Below are positions 9,053 to 16,496 of a DNA stretch of 64,000 bases, piece after piece. The notes below the pieces were generated by a model that saw only the letters and a program-made list of their open reading frames with translations, did no database searches and had not been told where the DNA came from. Each line of letters starts with the position of its first letter. Within the stretch, counting starts at the first letter, position 1. This DNA comes from Sulfoacidibacillus thermotolerans (GTDB lineage: Bacteria; Bacillota; Bacilli; Alicyclobacillales; SLC66), in the NCBI RefSeq assembly GCF_003144315.1, contig NZ_MPDK01000004.1, forward strand, positions 86,315 through 150,314, read 5' to 3'. Both the position numbers and the translations under genes were made by a program.

Positions 9053-10795
9053 ATGATGGACCGTAAACTTTTTTCTCACATTCGAAGCGCGCGTGTGTTG
9101 CTTATTCTCACAGTGGGGTTAGGACTTACCGGTGGATTTTTGGCAGTGGCACAAGCGCAATTTCTAGCGAGGATCGTGACGCAAGTATTTTTGCGTCACG
9201 CTTCGCTGGTTCTTGTCTATCCAGCGCTACTGACACTGCTTGGGATCATTGGATTACGTGCACTTGCTGCATTTGGCAGTGAAGCGGCCGCTGGACAAGT
9301 TGCGGCGAAAGTGAAGATGGATGTACGAGAACGTTTGTTGAGTCACTTAGCTAAACTGGGTCCAACCTATGCAAAAGGGGAACAAAGCGGGGAGATTGCA
9401 CTTACGATTGTAGATGGTGTGGAGGCACTCGAACCCTACCTCGCGCGTTACTTGCCTCAAGTAGCACTTTCTGCATTTGTTCCTCTAACAATTCTTGCTT
9501 TCGTCTTTTGGAATGATCCTCTTTCTGGGGTAATTCTAGCTGTCACAGCACCACTGATTCCATTTTTTATGATTTTAATTGGAAAAGGTGCTCAAGTGAT
9601 CAGCGATCGTCAATGGAAAGCATTAAGTTTATTGTCTGCCCATTTTGTCGACGTGGTGCAAGGACTTACGACTTTAAAGATTTTTAATCGCAGTCGCGAT
9701 CAAATTGAAGTCATTGCGCGCATTAGTGATGACTACCGCAAAGCGACGATGGCTTCTTTGCGTATTGCTTTTTTGTCGGCGCTTGTTCTTGAACTGCTTA
9801 CGACACTTAGCACGGCGATTGTCGCGGTGACAATTGGATTACGCTTGATCGCAGGGGATCTCCCCTTTTCAAACGCATTTTTTGTCTTGTTATTAGCTCC
9901 AGAGTTTTATCTGCCGATTCGCTTGCTCGGAACACAGTATCATGTGGGACGTGATGGTGTGACTGCTGCAAAGCGAATTGTAGAGATTTTAGAGACAGAG
10001 CCTGCAGTGAAGGGGAGTTCTACGGCTACATTGCGTAAACCCATTACACTTGGTCGCATTGCTTTTGAGCATGTAGGCTACACATATGCGAATGCTCCTC
10101 AGCCTACGCTGCGCGATATCAGCTTTCAGGCAGAACCCATGCAGATGCTGGCGATCGTAGGTGCTAGTGGTGCGGGCAAATCGACGATTGCTGACTTGCT
10201 TCTTGGATTTATACAGCCTACTGTGGGACGCATTTCAATTGATGATGTGGATTTGCGCGATGTGCCACTTGGTTGGTGGCGTGAACAGGTTGCTTGGCTT
10301 CCGCAGCAGCCGCATCTGTTTTATGGCACGATCGCCGATAATTTGCGCATGGCAAATCCCGCGTGTAGTGATCTTGAAATGATTGCTGCAGCGAAAAAAG
10401 CCGGTGCAGATGAATTTATTCGCACTTTTGCTGACGGGTACCAAACGTTTGTTGGTGAGCGCGGTGCGCGTCTAAGTGGTGGGCAGTTGCAACGCATTGC
10501 GCTGGCCAGAGCATTTCTAAAAGAGAGTGAAATTTTACTGCTCGATGAGCCTACTTCAGCTTTAGATGCAGAAACGGAATGGGTAATTCAAGGTGCGTTA
10601 CGCCAATTGCGCCAAAATCGAACGGTGATTGTTATTGCACATCGGATTCATACGATTGAACGTGCGGATCACATTTTAGTGATGCATGAAGGGACAATTC
10701 AACAAGCTGGGAAACATCGCGAGTTGTTACGCGAACCTGGGTTATATCGCGAACTGGTGCTGGCTTATTCGAAAACAGCGGGGGAGGGAGCCTAA
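9053..10795 (+). CDS. cydD: Thiol exporter ABC half-transporter CydD
   Basis: A 580-residue fusion of an ABC membrane domain (residues 1-310) and an ATPase domain. Walker A is GASGAGKST, the signature is LSGGQLQRIALARAF, and Walker B is ILLLDEPTSALD. CydDC heterodimers move heme or reduced thiols and are needed to assemble cytochrome bd. The gene starts 2 bp after cydB with no convincing ribosome site (two consecutive ATGs at 9053 and 9056), so translation is probably coupled to cydB. Confidence 0.92.
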   Translation: MMDRKLFSHIRSARVLLILTVGLGLTGGFLAVAQAQFLARIVTQVFLRHASLVLVYPALLTLLGIIGLRALAAFGSEAAAGQVAAKVKMDVRERLLSHLAKLGPTYAKGEQSGEIALTIVDGVEALEPYLARYLPQVALSAFVPLTILAFVFWNDPLSGVILAVTAPLIPFFMILIGKGAQVISDRQWKALSLLSAHFVDVVQGLTTLKIFNRSRDQIEVIARISDDYRKATMASLRIAFLSALVLELLTTLSTAIVAVTIGLRLIAGDLPFSNAFFVLLLAPEFYLPIRLLGTQYHVGRDGVTAAKRIVEILETEPAVKGSSTATLRKPITLGRIAFEHVGYTYANAPQPTLRDISFQAEPMQMLAIVGASGAGKSTIADLLLGFIQPTVGRISIDDVDLRDVPLGWWREQVAWLPQQPHLFYGTIADNLRMANPACSDLEMIAAAKKAGADEFIRTFADGYQTFVGERGARLSGGQLQRIALARAFLKESEILLLDEPTSALDAETEWVIQGALRQLRQNRTVIVIAHRIHTIERADHILVMHEGTIQQAGKHRELLREPGLYRELVLAYSKTAGEGA

Positions 10796-12561
10796 TGCGT
10801 ACACTGCTTAGATTTCTGCGCCCCTATGGGTGGTTAGTCGCATTATCGATCGTTTCGGGTTTTTTTGCGGTAGGTGCGAATATTGGGTTGATGGCGACAT
10901 CGGGGTACCTCATTGCGCGAGCCGCGTTGCGGCCGGAAACTGTGCTGTTACTCTGGGTTCCGATCGTAGGCGTGCGTTTTTTTGGCATATCGCGCGCCGT
11001 ATTTCGCTATATTGAGCGATTGGCGTCACATGACTTGACATTTCGCATGCTTGCGCGGATACGTGTTTATGCCTATGAGCGGTTGGAACCGTTAGCGCCA
11101 GCAAACTTGCTTGCGAGACGGACGGGGGATGTGGTGTCAGCGCTCGTCGCAGATGTTGATTTTTTACAGAACTTCTTTTTGCGCATTGTCTCTCCTGTGA
11201 TTGTATTTATCCTCGCGCTCGGGTTGTCTTACCTAATCGATGCACAATTCTCCGTTTTGCTTGGCGTCTCGCTTGTGATTAGCCTTCTTGTCGCTGGTGC
11301 AGTTGTACCTGGACTCACTTTTTGGCTTGGGAAAAAAAGTGGTGAAGAATTAGTTACTTTGCGCAGTGAGTATTATGCAATCGTTCTCGATTTGATGAAA
11401 GGAATGGCTGAGTTATTGGCGTTTGGGCAATATGAGGCGCTGGTTGCGCGGTTGACGGCATTACAGCGAAAAATTTCGCGTCGGCAGCGTTTCATGAGCA
11501 GGTTAAACGGCGTTTCGACGGGGGTACTCGTGCTGATCAATCACGGGGCGATGTGGATCAGTTTGGTCATTGCGATTCCCCTCGTCGCCACATCAAAAAT
11601 TCCAGGATATGACTTAGCGGTTATTGCGCTAACAGCACTAGCTAGTTTTGAAGCTGCGTCAAGTCTGCCTCAAGCCTATCAGTATCTAGGGCAGACGCTA
11701 CAAGCTTTTAAGCGCGTAAAAGAGTTAGTTGGTCCTGACTCTCTGATCGCTGAAAGTGGAGAGCCCATTGGGAATGACCAGGCACATGATCTAGTGATTC
11801 GTGATCTGTATTTTCGTTATCGGCAGGATGAACCAGATATCTTAAAAGGGCTTGACCTTACTTTGCCATTTGGTAAGCATGTGGCCATTGTCGGGGAAAG
11901 TGGGGTAGGGAAAAGTACGATTTTACAATTGTTGTTGCGGTTTTGGGAATATGATCGTGGATCGATTGTGTTTGACGGAAAAGAGTTGCGAGAGTTAGAT
12001 GCTAGTTCGTTGCGCGCGTGTTTTGCAGTTGTAGAGCAAGCGCCACATATTTTCCAAGCGACGCTTGCTGACAATTTACGTGTGGCCAGTCGTAAGATAA
12101 GCCAAGAACGGTGGCAGCAAGCGATGAAGATTTCGAAGTTTGATACTGTGCTTGCGCAAATGGTAGATGGAGAGCAAACGCTCGCTGGAGAATGGGGAAC
12201 TCGTTTGTCTGGTGGTGAAGCGCAGCGCTTAGCAATTGCGCGAGCTTTGTTAGTAGATGCACCCATCTATCTCTTAGATGAGCCCACACGTGGACTTGAT
12301 TCGGTCACGGCTCGCCAGGTGTTGCAGGGGATCGAAGAGGTGACGCGGGGGCGCAGCTTATTGTTAATCACTCATCGCTTGACAGGACTCGAAATGATGG
12401 ACGAGATTTTTGTCATGCATGACGGTAAAGTGGTTGAACGTGGCACTCATCAGCAATTGCTGGAGATAGGTGGAAGGTATCGGAGCTTATATGACCGTCA
12501 GTATGTGGAGCAACAATTGGATTGCATTCAGCCAAGCGCAGGTGCAGCAGTTCATTCATAG
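10795..12561 (+). CDS. cydC: Thiol exporter ABC half-transporter CydC
   Basis: A 588-residue partner of CydD. Six membrane helices fill the N-terminal half. The ATPase has Walker A GESGVGKST, signature LSGGEAQRLAIARAL and Walker B IYLLDEPTRGLD. Its ATG overlaps the cydD stop (TAATG), with GGGGGAGGGA upstream. It completes the cydABDC operon. Confidence 0.92.
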   Translation: MRTLLRFLRPYGWLVALSIVSGFFAVGANIGLMATSGYLIARAALRPETVLLLWVPIVGVRFFGISRAVFRYIERLASHDLTFRMLARIRVYAYERLEPLAPANLLARRTGDVVSALVADVDFLQNFFLRIVSPVIVFILALGLSYLIDAQFSVLLGVSLVISLLVAGAVVPGLTFWLGKKSGEELVTLRSEYYAIVLDLMKGMAELLAFGQYEALVARLTALQRKISRRQRFMSRLNGVSTGVLVLINHGAMWISLVIAIPLVATSKIPGYDLAVIALTALASFEAASSLPQAYQYLGQTLQAFKRVKELVGPDSLIAESGEPIGNDQAHDLVIRDLYFRYRQDEPDILKGLDLTLPFGKHVAIVGESGVGKSTILQLLLRFWEYDRGSIVFDGKELRELDASSLRACFAVVEQAPHIFQATLADNLRVASRKISQERWQQAMKISKFDTVLAQMVDGEQTLAGEWGTRLSGGEAQRLAIARALLVDAPIYLLDEPTRGLDSVTARQVLQGIEEVTRGRSLLLITHRLTGLEMMDEIFVMHDGKVVERGTHQQLLEIGGRYRSLYDRQYVEQQLDCIQPSAGAAVHS

Positions 12562-12600
12562 TAAAGTAAGTTTTGCGCGTAAGGGACAGGGGAAAGGGGA

Positions 12601-13239
12601 ATGAAGATGCGACGTTTGAGCACGCACTCTGTCGCACGTATGGTGCAGTGGCTGTCTGAACTCGATGAAAGAGTACTTCTTTATATGCGCAATCGCGCCA
12701 CGCTCTTCGCAGCACTGATCGGCGCTTCTTTGTTGCTGTGGTCAGTAGTCACTGAAAATGGCTTCCTAAGTGCGGAAGTCATCTTAGCGGGAGCTGTTGG
12801 CTATGCGCTCGGTTTTGTTCCGGCGATTGCAGGGGGTATTTTCATTAATGGCATCGAGATTGCACTGCACTATGGACATCCTCTACATGTTCCGACTTTG
12901 CTTGTACAGTTTTTTGGCTGTTCGAGTATTGCGTGGCTTGGACATGTGCACAAAATGGTTGCAAGGCGTGCGCGCGAGCAGCAAGAGCGCGATGTAACTG
13001 TACGCGCTCAAATTGTTCCGTGGACACTCGTGAATGAAGTACGCAATTCTTTGCTGGCTATGCGTTTGTTGCTATTTTCAAACAAGTTGGACCGCAATTC
13101 AGATCCAAACAATCTAAAACTAGTGCAAGCAGAACTCTTACGATTGGAATCGTTATTTAAAGAACTGCATGAAGAGCAGGTTCATCCAGGAGATTTAGAC
13201 AAAGGGTCAGAACAAACGACGCAAAAAAAGAATGCCTAA
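12601..13239 (+). CDS. Membrane protein with a degenerate histidine-kinase dimerisation segment
   Basis: A 212-residue protein with about four membrane helices (residues 30-120) and a cytoplasmic tail. The tail contains WTLVNEVRNSLLAMRLLL and a following helix LKLVQAELLRLESLFKEL. This resembles a HisKA dimerisation hairpin (HEIRNPLTAIRG-like) in which the phospho-acceptor histidine is replaced by asparagine. No ATPase domain follows; the protein ends in a charged tail. It lies 39 bp after cydC on the same strand and may be part of that transcript. It might be an adaptor or decoy that pairs with a real kinase; that is inference. Confidence 0.5.
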   Translation: MKMRRLSTHSVARMVQWLSELDERVLLYMRNRATLFAALIGASLLLWSVVTENGFLSAEVILAGAVGYALGFVPAIAGGIFINGIEIALHYGHPLHVPTLLVQFFGCSSIAWLGHVHKMVARRAREQQERDVTVRAQIVPWTLVNEVRNSLLAMRLLLFSNKLDRNSDPNNLKLVQAELLRLESLFKELHEEQVHPGDLDKGSEQTTQKKNA

Positions 13240-13274
13240 AATAGTCTTTCTGAATTAGTCCTTTTGGATCATGC

Positions 13275-13298
13275 GCATATACCCCATAGGGTATATGC
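13275..13298. promoter_or_regulatory. CstR/CsoR-type palindromic operator
   Basis: A perfect palindrome with arms GCATATACCC and GGGTATATGC around the centre CATA. The TATACCC...GGGTATA core is the hallmark of CsoR-family operators, especially the persulfide sensor CstR of staphylococci. It lies 50 bp upstream of the TTG start of a rhodanese-metallo-beta-lactamase gene that is followed by a sulfide:quinone reductase gene, matching the content of CstR-controlled cst operons. No csoR/cstR gene is in the window. Confidence 0.7.
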
Positions 13299-13303
13299 TT
13301 TGA

Positions 13304-13320
13304 TTGTCTTTAAAAGACAA
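13304..13320. repeat. Second inverted repeat in the persulfide-gene leader
   Basis: TTGTCTT-TAA-AAGACAA is a perfect 7-3-7 inverted repeat just downstream of the CstR-like palindrome and 28 bp before the start codon. It could be a second operator or an mRNA hairpin near the ribosome site. Confidence 0.35.
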
Positions 13321-13347
13321 CACATCGTGGTAAAGGAGTGGGTTTGC

Positions 13348-14478
13348 TTGGTACAAACCATTACAGCAAAAGAGTTACACGATAAAATGAACCAGGGAGA
13401 AACGGTCATTTTAGACGTGCGTGCTTCAGCAGCTTATCTAGAATGGCATATCGACCATAAAAATGCGCGTCTACTTAATATTCAAACCTCCAAGCTAAAA
13501 GCAAACGGACCAGAAGCGTATCCAGAAATACCGCGCGATAAAGAAATCGTATGCGTATGTGCACAAGGCAATGCCAGTCAGGAAGCGGCTCAAATTCTAA
13601 ATGACCACGGGTATCAAGCGGTCAGTCTTGATGATGGAATGAGTGCATGGAGTGAGTTTTACTATCCAGTCACAGTCGTTAAATCAGATGATCTTGAATT
13701 GATTCAAGTTGTTCGTCCAGCGAAAGGCTGCTTGTCTTATGTACTGATTTCTGGTGATGAAGCACTTGTCGTTGACCCTGCACGCCATGTGGAAGTGTAT
13801 GATCAGATTGCAAAAGATCACGGTGTGCAAATTCAGCATATTCTCGATACGCATTGTCATGCCGATCACATCTCTGGTGGGCCGGCGCTTGCGAAACAAG
13901 TGGATGCAAAATATTGGGTGGCGCCAAGTGAAATGGAAGGTGGCAAGATTTCATTCGATCCCCTAGAAGACGGGTTGCGTTTCTCATTTGGCACTTCAAA
14001 ACTTGAGGTGTTAGCCATTCCTACTCCTGGTCATACACCTGGAAGTACTTCGTTTTTTGTCAATGACAAGTTTTTGCTCTCTGGCGACACGGTGTTCGTG
14101 AGTGGTCTTGGTCGTCCGGACCTTGGTGGAAAGGCTGAAGAATGGGCTGCGATGCTTTATGAGACGGTAAATACAAAGTTAAATAAGATTGAGGATGATG
14201 TACTCATTCTTCCAGCTCACTTTTCTGGATCGGATGAAATCACCGAAAGTGGGTATGTGGGAGCTCAGTTTGAGGCGATTCGCTCGACAAATCACTTGTT
14301 GCAAGGTGTATCAGAAGAAGAATTTACAGATGCTGTCGCAAGTAAAGTGGGTCTTACCCCGCCGAACTATACGACGATTGTCAGTATCAACCGCGGGTTA
14401 GAAGCTCCCTCTGAAGAAGAGGCAACCGAGCTTGAGATTGGCCCGAATCGCTGTGCAGTCAAACATTTGGTTGGCTAG
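13348..14478 (+). CDS. Rhodanese-metallo-beta-lactamase fusion, persulfide dioxygenase-like
   Basis: A 376-residue two-domain protein. The N-terminal rhodanese domain (about residues 5-105) has C71 in VCAQGNAS. The metallo-beta-lactamase domain (about 115-330) has H169-x-H171-x-D173-H174 in DTHCHADH and a later PTPGHTPGS histidine, the ligands of the single iron in persulfide dioxygenases. Such enzymes oxidise glutathione- or bacillithiol-type persulfides, with the rhodanese passing sulfane sulfur. The order is the reverse of CstB, where the lactamase comes first. TTG 13348 is chosen because AAAGGAG lies 8-14 bp before it; the longer frame would run through the operator. Confidence 0.85.
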   Translation: MVQTITAKELHDKMNQGETVILDVRASAAYLEWHIDHKNARLLNIQTSKLKANGPEAYPEIPRDKEIVCVCAQGNASQEAAQILNDHGYQAVSLDDGMSAWSEFYYPVTVVKSDDLELIQVVRPAKGCLSYVLISGDEALVVDPARHVEVYDQIAKDHGVQIQHILDTHCHADHISGGPALAKQVDAKYWVAPSEMEGGKISFDPLEDGLRFSFGTSKLEVLAIPTPGHTPGSTSFFVNDKFLLSGDTVFVSGLGRPDLGGKAEEWAAMLYETVNTKLNKIEDDVLILPAHFSGSDEITESGYVGAQFEAIRSTNHLLQGVSEEEFTDAVASKVGLTPPNYTTIVSINRGLEAPSEEEATELEIGPNRCAVKHLVG

Positions 14479-14505
14479 TTGATTTTTCGCGAGCTTATCT
14501 TTTCA

Positions 14506-14553
14506 GCGCATTCTCGTTCGTAATTTAAAACGAGAATGCGCTTGTTTTATTTT
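14506..14553 (+). terminator. Rho-independent terminator after the rhodanese-MBL gene
   Basis: GCGCATTCTCGTT (14506-14518) pairs perfectly with AACGAGAATGCGC (14529-14541), followed by TTGTTTTATTTTT. Confidence 0.9.
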
Positions 14554-14579
14554 TGTAACGATTACGCTCCTTCCATGGA

Positions 14580-14607
14580 TTGTATTCCTATTTATTTGCT
14601 TTATACT
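14580..14607 (+). promoter_or_regulatory. Candidate sigma-A promoter for sqr
   Basis: TTGTAT (14580-14585) and TATACT (14602-14607) are separated by 16 bp and lie between a strong terminator and the sqr start, so sqr has its own promoter. No copy of the CstR-like palindrome is seen here. Confidence 0.55.
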
Positions 14608-14660
14608 TATATTGTAATCTATTATTTGGCTTTGTGATCCATATAAAGGAGGCTTTTATT

Positions 14661-15878
14661 TTGCATAAATTAGTTATTCTAGGTGGTGGATTCGGGGGAT
14701 TAACTGTATTTCATCACGTGGCAAAGTGGGCGCGTGAATATCAAGTGGAAATTACAGTGATCGATGAGCGAGAGACTTTTTTAGTCAAGCCTTCTTTGCC
14801 AGAAGTCTCTCTGGGAGAAAAGTCTGTGCGTGAGATTACCTTTCCTTTGCGGCAAGTTGTAGAATCTTATGGCACATTTATTCGTAATCGCGTCAATCGC
14901 ATTGATCCTGTTGCACAAAAAGTTTATTTAGAAGAAGGTGTGGCCGTTTCGTATGACTTTTTAGTCATCGCACTTGGGGCTAAAAAGCATTTTGGTGAGA
15001 TTCCTGGATTCGCGGACTATGGACATTCGATGTGTACGGACGTTTTAGCACCGCGTCTAGCGAAAGCGATTGAGCAATTCGATAAAGGCAACATTGTCAT
15101 TGGTTCGATGCAAGTTAAACAGGCTACGCGTCTTCCTGAAGTTCCTTATCTCAAGGCAGCATGTGAAGGTCCAGTTGGAGAAGTGGCTTTTATGATTGAT
15201 GTGGCATTGCGCAAGAGGGGAAAACGCGATGACGCTCGCGTGGTGTGTTTTAGTCCATCGCCGATTTTCTTTGAAGATGTAGGAGATAAGGTGCATGAGG
15301 CGTTTGGCGATCTCGCGCAGAAGCATCAAGTCGAAGTAATTACGGATAAAATCGTTAGGAAAATCGAACGAGATTATGTTGAATTTGATGACGGCAGTAC
15401 ACTTGAATCTGCGCTGACCATTATGATTCCGGCGTACTATGGTCCAGATGCTGTGGCGAATTCAGGATTGGGCGATGAAGCTGGATTTGCGCCTACAAAT
15501 GAACAATTTCAACATCTCGATTATGCGAACATCTATGCGATCGGCGATGGGGCGTCGCGCACGGTTCCAAAATTAGGACACTTAGCTGTGGAGCAAGGAA
15601 ATGTTGTAGCAAGTCATTTAAAGCAGACGCTCACCGGTCGTGGAGAAGTTCTTCCGTATGAGCCGGAAGTATTTTGTATTATGAATATGGGGAATCGCAA
15701 AGCAATGTTGATTCGCTCGAACACTCTATACGGTGGACAAAGGGATTTTGCCTATTATGGACAAGTCTCGAGTTTAATGAAATCATCCTTTGATGAATAT
15801 ATGTTGCGCTTTAAAGGAAAAATGCCCCCAGATATGTTACAGCGTCTTTTGAATGTCTATCTTGGACGTTTAGAATAG
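14661..15878 (+). CDS. sqr: Sulfide:quinone oxidoreductase
   Basis: A 405-residue FAD-dependent membrane-associated enzyme that oxidises sulfide and passes electrons to quinone. The FAD fold LVILGGGFGGL starts at residue 4. Three cysteines, C125 (SMCTDV), C168 (AACEGPVGE) and C339 (VFCIMNMG), sit where catalytic cysteines lie in characterised SQRs. IYAIGDGAS binds the FAD. The C-terminus has amphipathic segments for membrane contact. TTG 14661 is used because AAAGGAGG precedes it by 8 bp. The preceding persulfide gene supports the assignment; a type II NADH dehydrogenase is the main alternative. Confidence 0.85.
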   Translation: MHKLVILGGGFGGLTVFHHVAKWAREYQVEITVIDERETFLVKPSLPEVSLGEKSVREITFPLRQVVESYGTFIRNRVNRIDPVAQKVYLEEGVAVSYDFLVIALGAKKHFGEIPGFADYGHSMCTDVLAPRLAKAIEQFDKGNIVIGSMQVKQATRLPEVPYLKAACEGPVGEVAFMIDVALRKRGKRDDARVVCFSPSPIFFEDVGDKVHEAFGDLAQKHQVEVITDKIVRKIERDYVEFDDGSTLESALTIMIPAYYGPDAVANSGLGDEAGFAPTNEQFQHLDYANIYAIGDGASRTVPKLGHLAVEQGNVVASHLKQTLTGRGEVLPYEPEVFCIMNMGNRKAMLIRSNTLYGGQRDFAYYGQVSSLMKSSFDEYMLRFKGKMPPDMLQRLLNVYLGRLE

Positions 15879-15889
15879 AGCGTGTTACA

Positions 15890-15955
15890 AACACCACACC
15901 TAACGAACTTCAAGCTGTTGCTTGTGACGTTCTTGAGGTGTGGTGTTGCTTTTGT
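15890..15955 (+). terminator. Terminator after sqr
   Basis: AACACCACACCT (15890-15901) pairs with AGGTGTGGTGTT (15936-15947), with a further AACG/CGTT inner pairing, followed by GCTTTTGT. Confidence 0.8.
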
Positions 15956-15983
15956 CTACAAGAAAACTCCCGTGATCGGTAGT

Positions 15984-16003
15984 ACTAGTTCGTTTGAACT
16001 AGT
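15984..16003. promoter_or_regulatory. Perfect palindrome upstream of cheY
   Basis: ACTAGTTC-GTTT-GAACTAGT, 8-bp arms and a 4-bp centre, about 130 bp before the cheY start. It has no T-run and looks like a dimeric repressor operator of unknown identity. Confidence 0.4.
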
Positions 16004-16133
16004 CTAAAGTGAGCTTCACTACATCATTTAGTCTGGTTTATATCTACCTTAAGTTGCTAAAATAGTGTACAAAGAGAGTAGCATTTTACATGTTACTTCG
16101 TTTGATTTGAATTCGGGAGAGGGGTTTCTACAT

Positions 16134-16496
16134 ATGGCAAATATTCTCGTGGTGGACGATGCTGCGTTCATGCGCATGATGGTTAAAACAATGGTTGAAC
16201 GGGCTGGACATCATGTGATTGCCGAGGCACAAAATGGGCAGGAGGCAGTAGCGCTCTACCATCAACACAAACCAGACTTAGTGACAATGGATATCACGAT
16301 GCCTGAGATGGATGGGATAGAGGCAGTAAAGCAGATTAAAAGTCAAGATGCCCACGCTAAGGTGATCATGTGTTCGGCCATGGGGCAGCAGCAAATGGTT
16401 ATTGAAGCCATTCAAAGTGGGGCGAGTGATTTTGTGGTTAAGCCGTTTCAGGAACCGCGATTACTGGAAGCCATTCAAAAGGTGTTGGCAAAATGA
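16134..16496 (+). CDS. cheY: CheY-type single-domain response regulator
   Basis: A 120-residue receiver with acidic D8/D9, phospho-acceptor D53 in VTMDITMPEMDG, the conserved Ser/Ala switch region (IMCSAMGQ) and a C-terminal lysine in FVVKPFQ. It closely resembles Bacillus CheY. ATG 16134 follows GGGAGAGGGG. The stop overlaps the cheA start (ATGA), so the two are translationally coupled. Confidence 0.9.
   Translation: MANILVVDDAAFMRMMVKTMVERAGHHVIAEAQNGQEAVALYHQHKPDLVTMDITMPEMDGIEAVKQIKSQDAHAKVIMCSAMGQQQMVIEAIQSGASDFVVKPFQEPRLLEAIQKVLAK

Noticed and set aside
11817..12289. Overlapping minus-strand frames inside cydC
   Set aside because: cydC motifs cover the whole stretch; the minus-strand translations are low-quality shadows.
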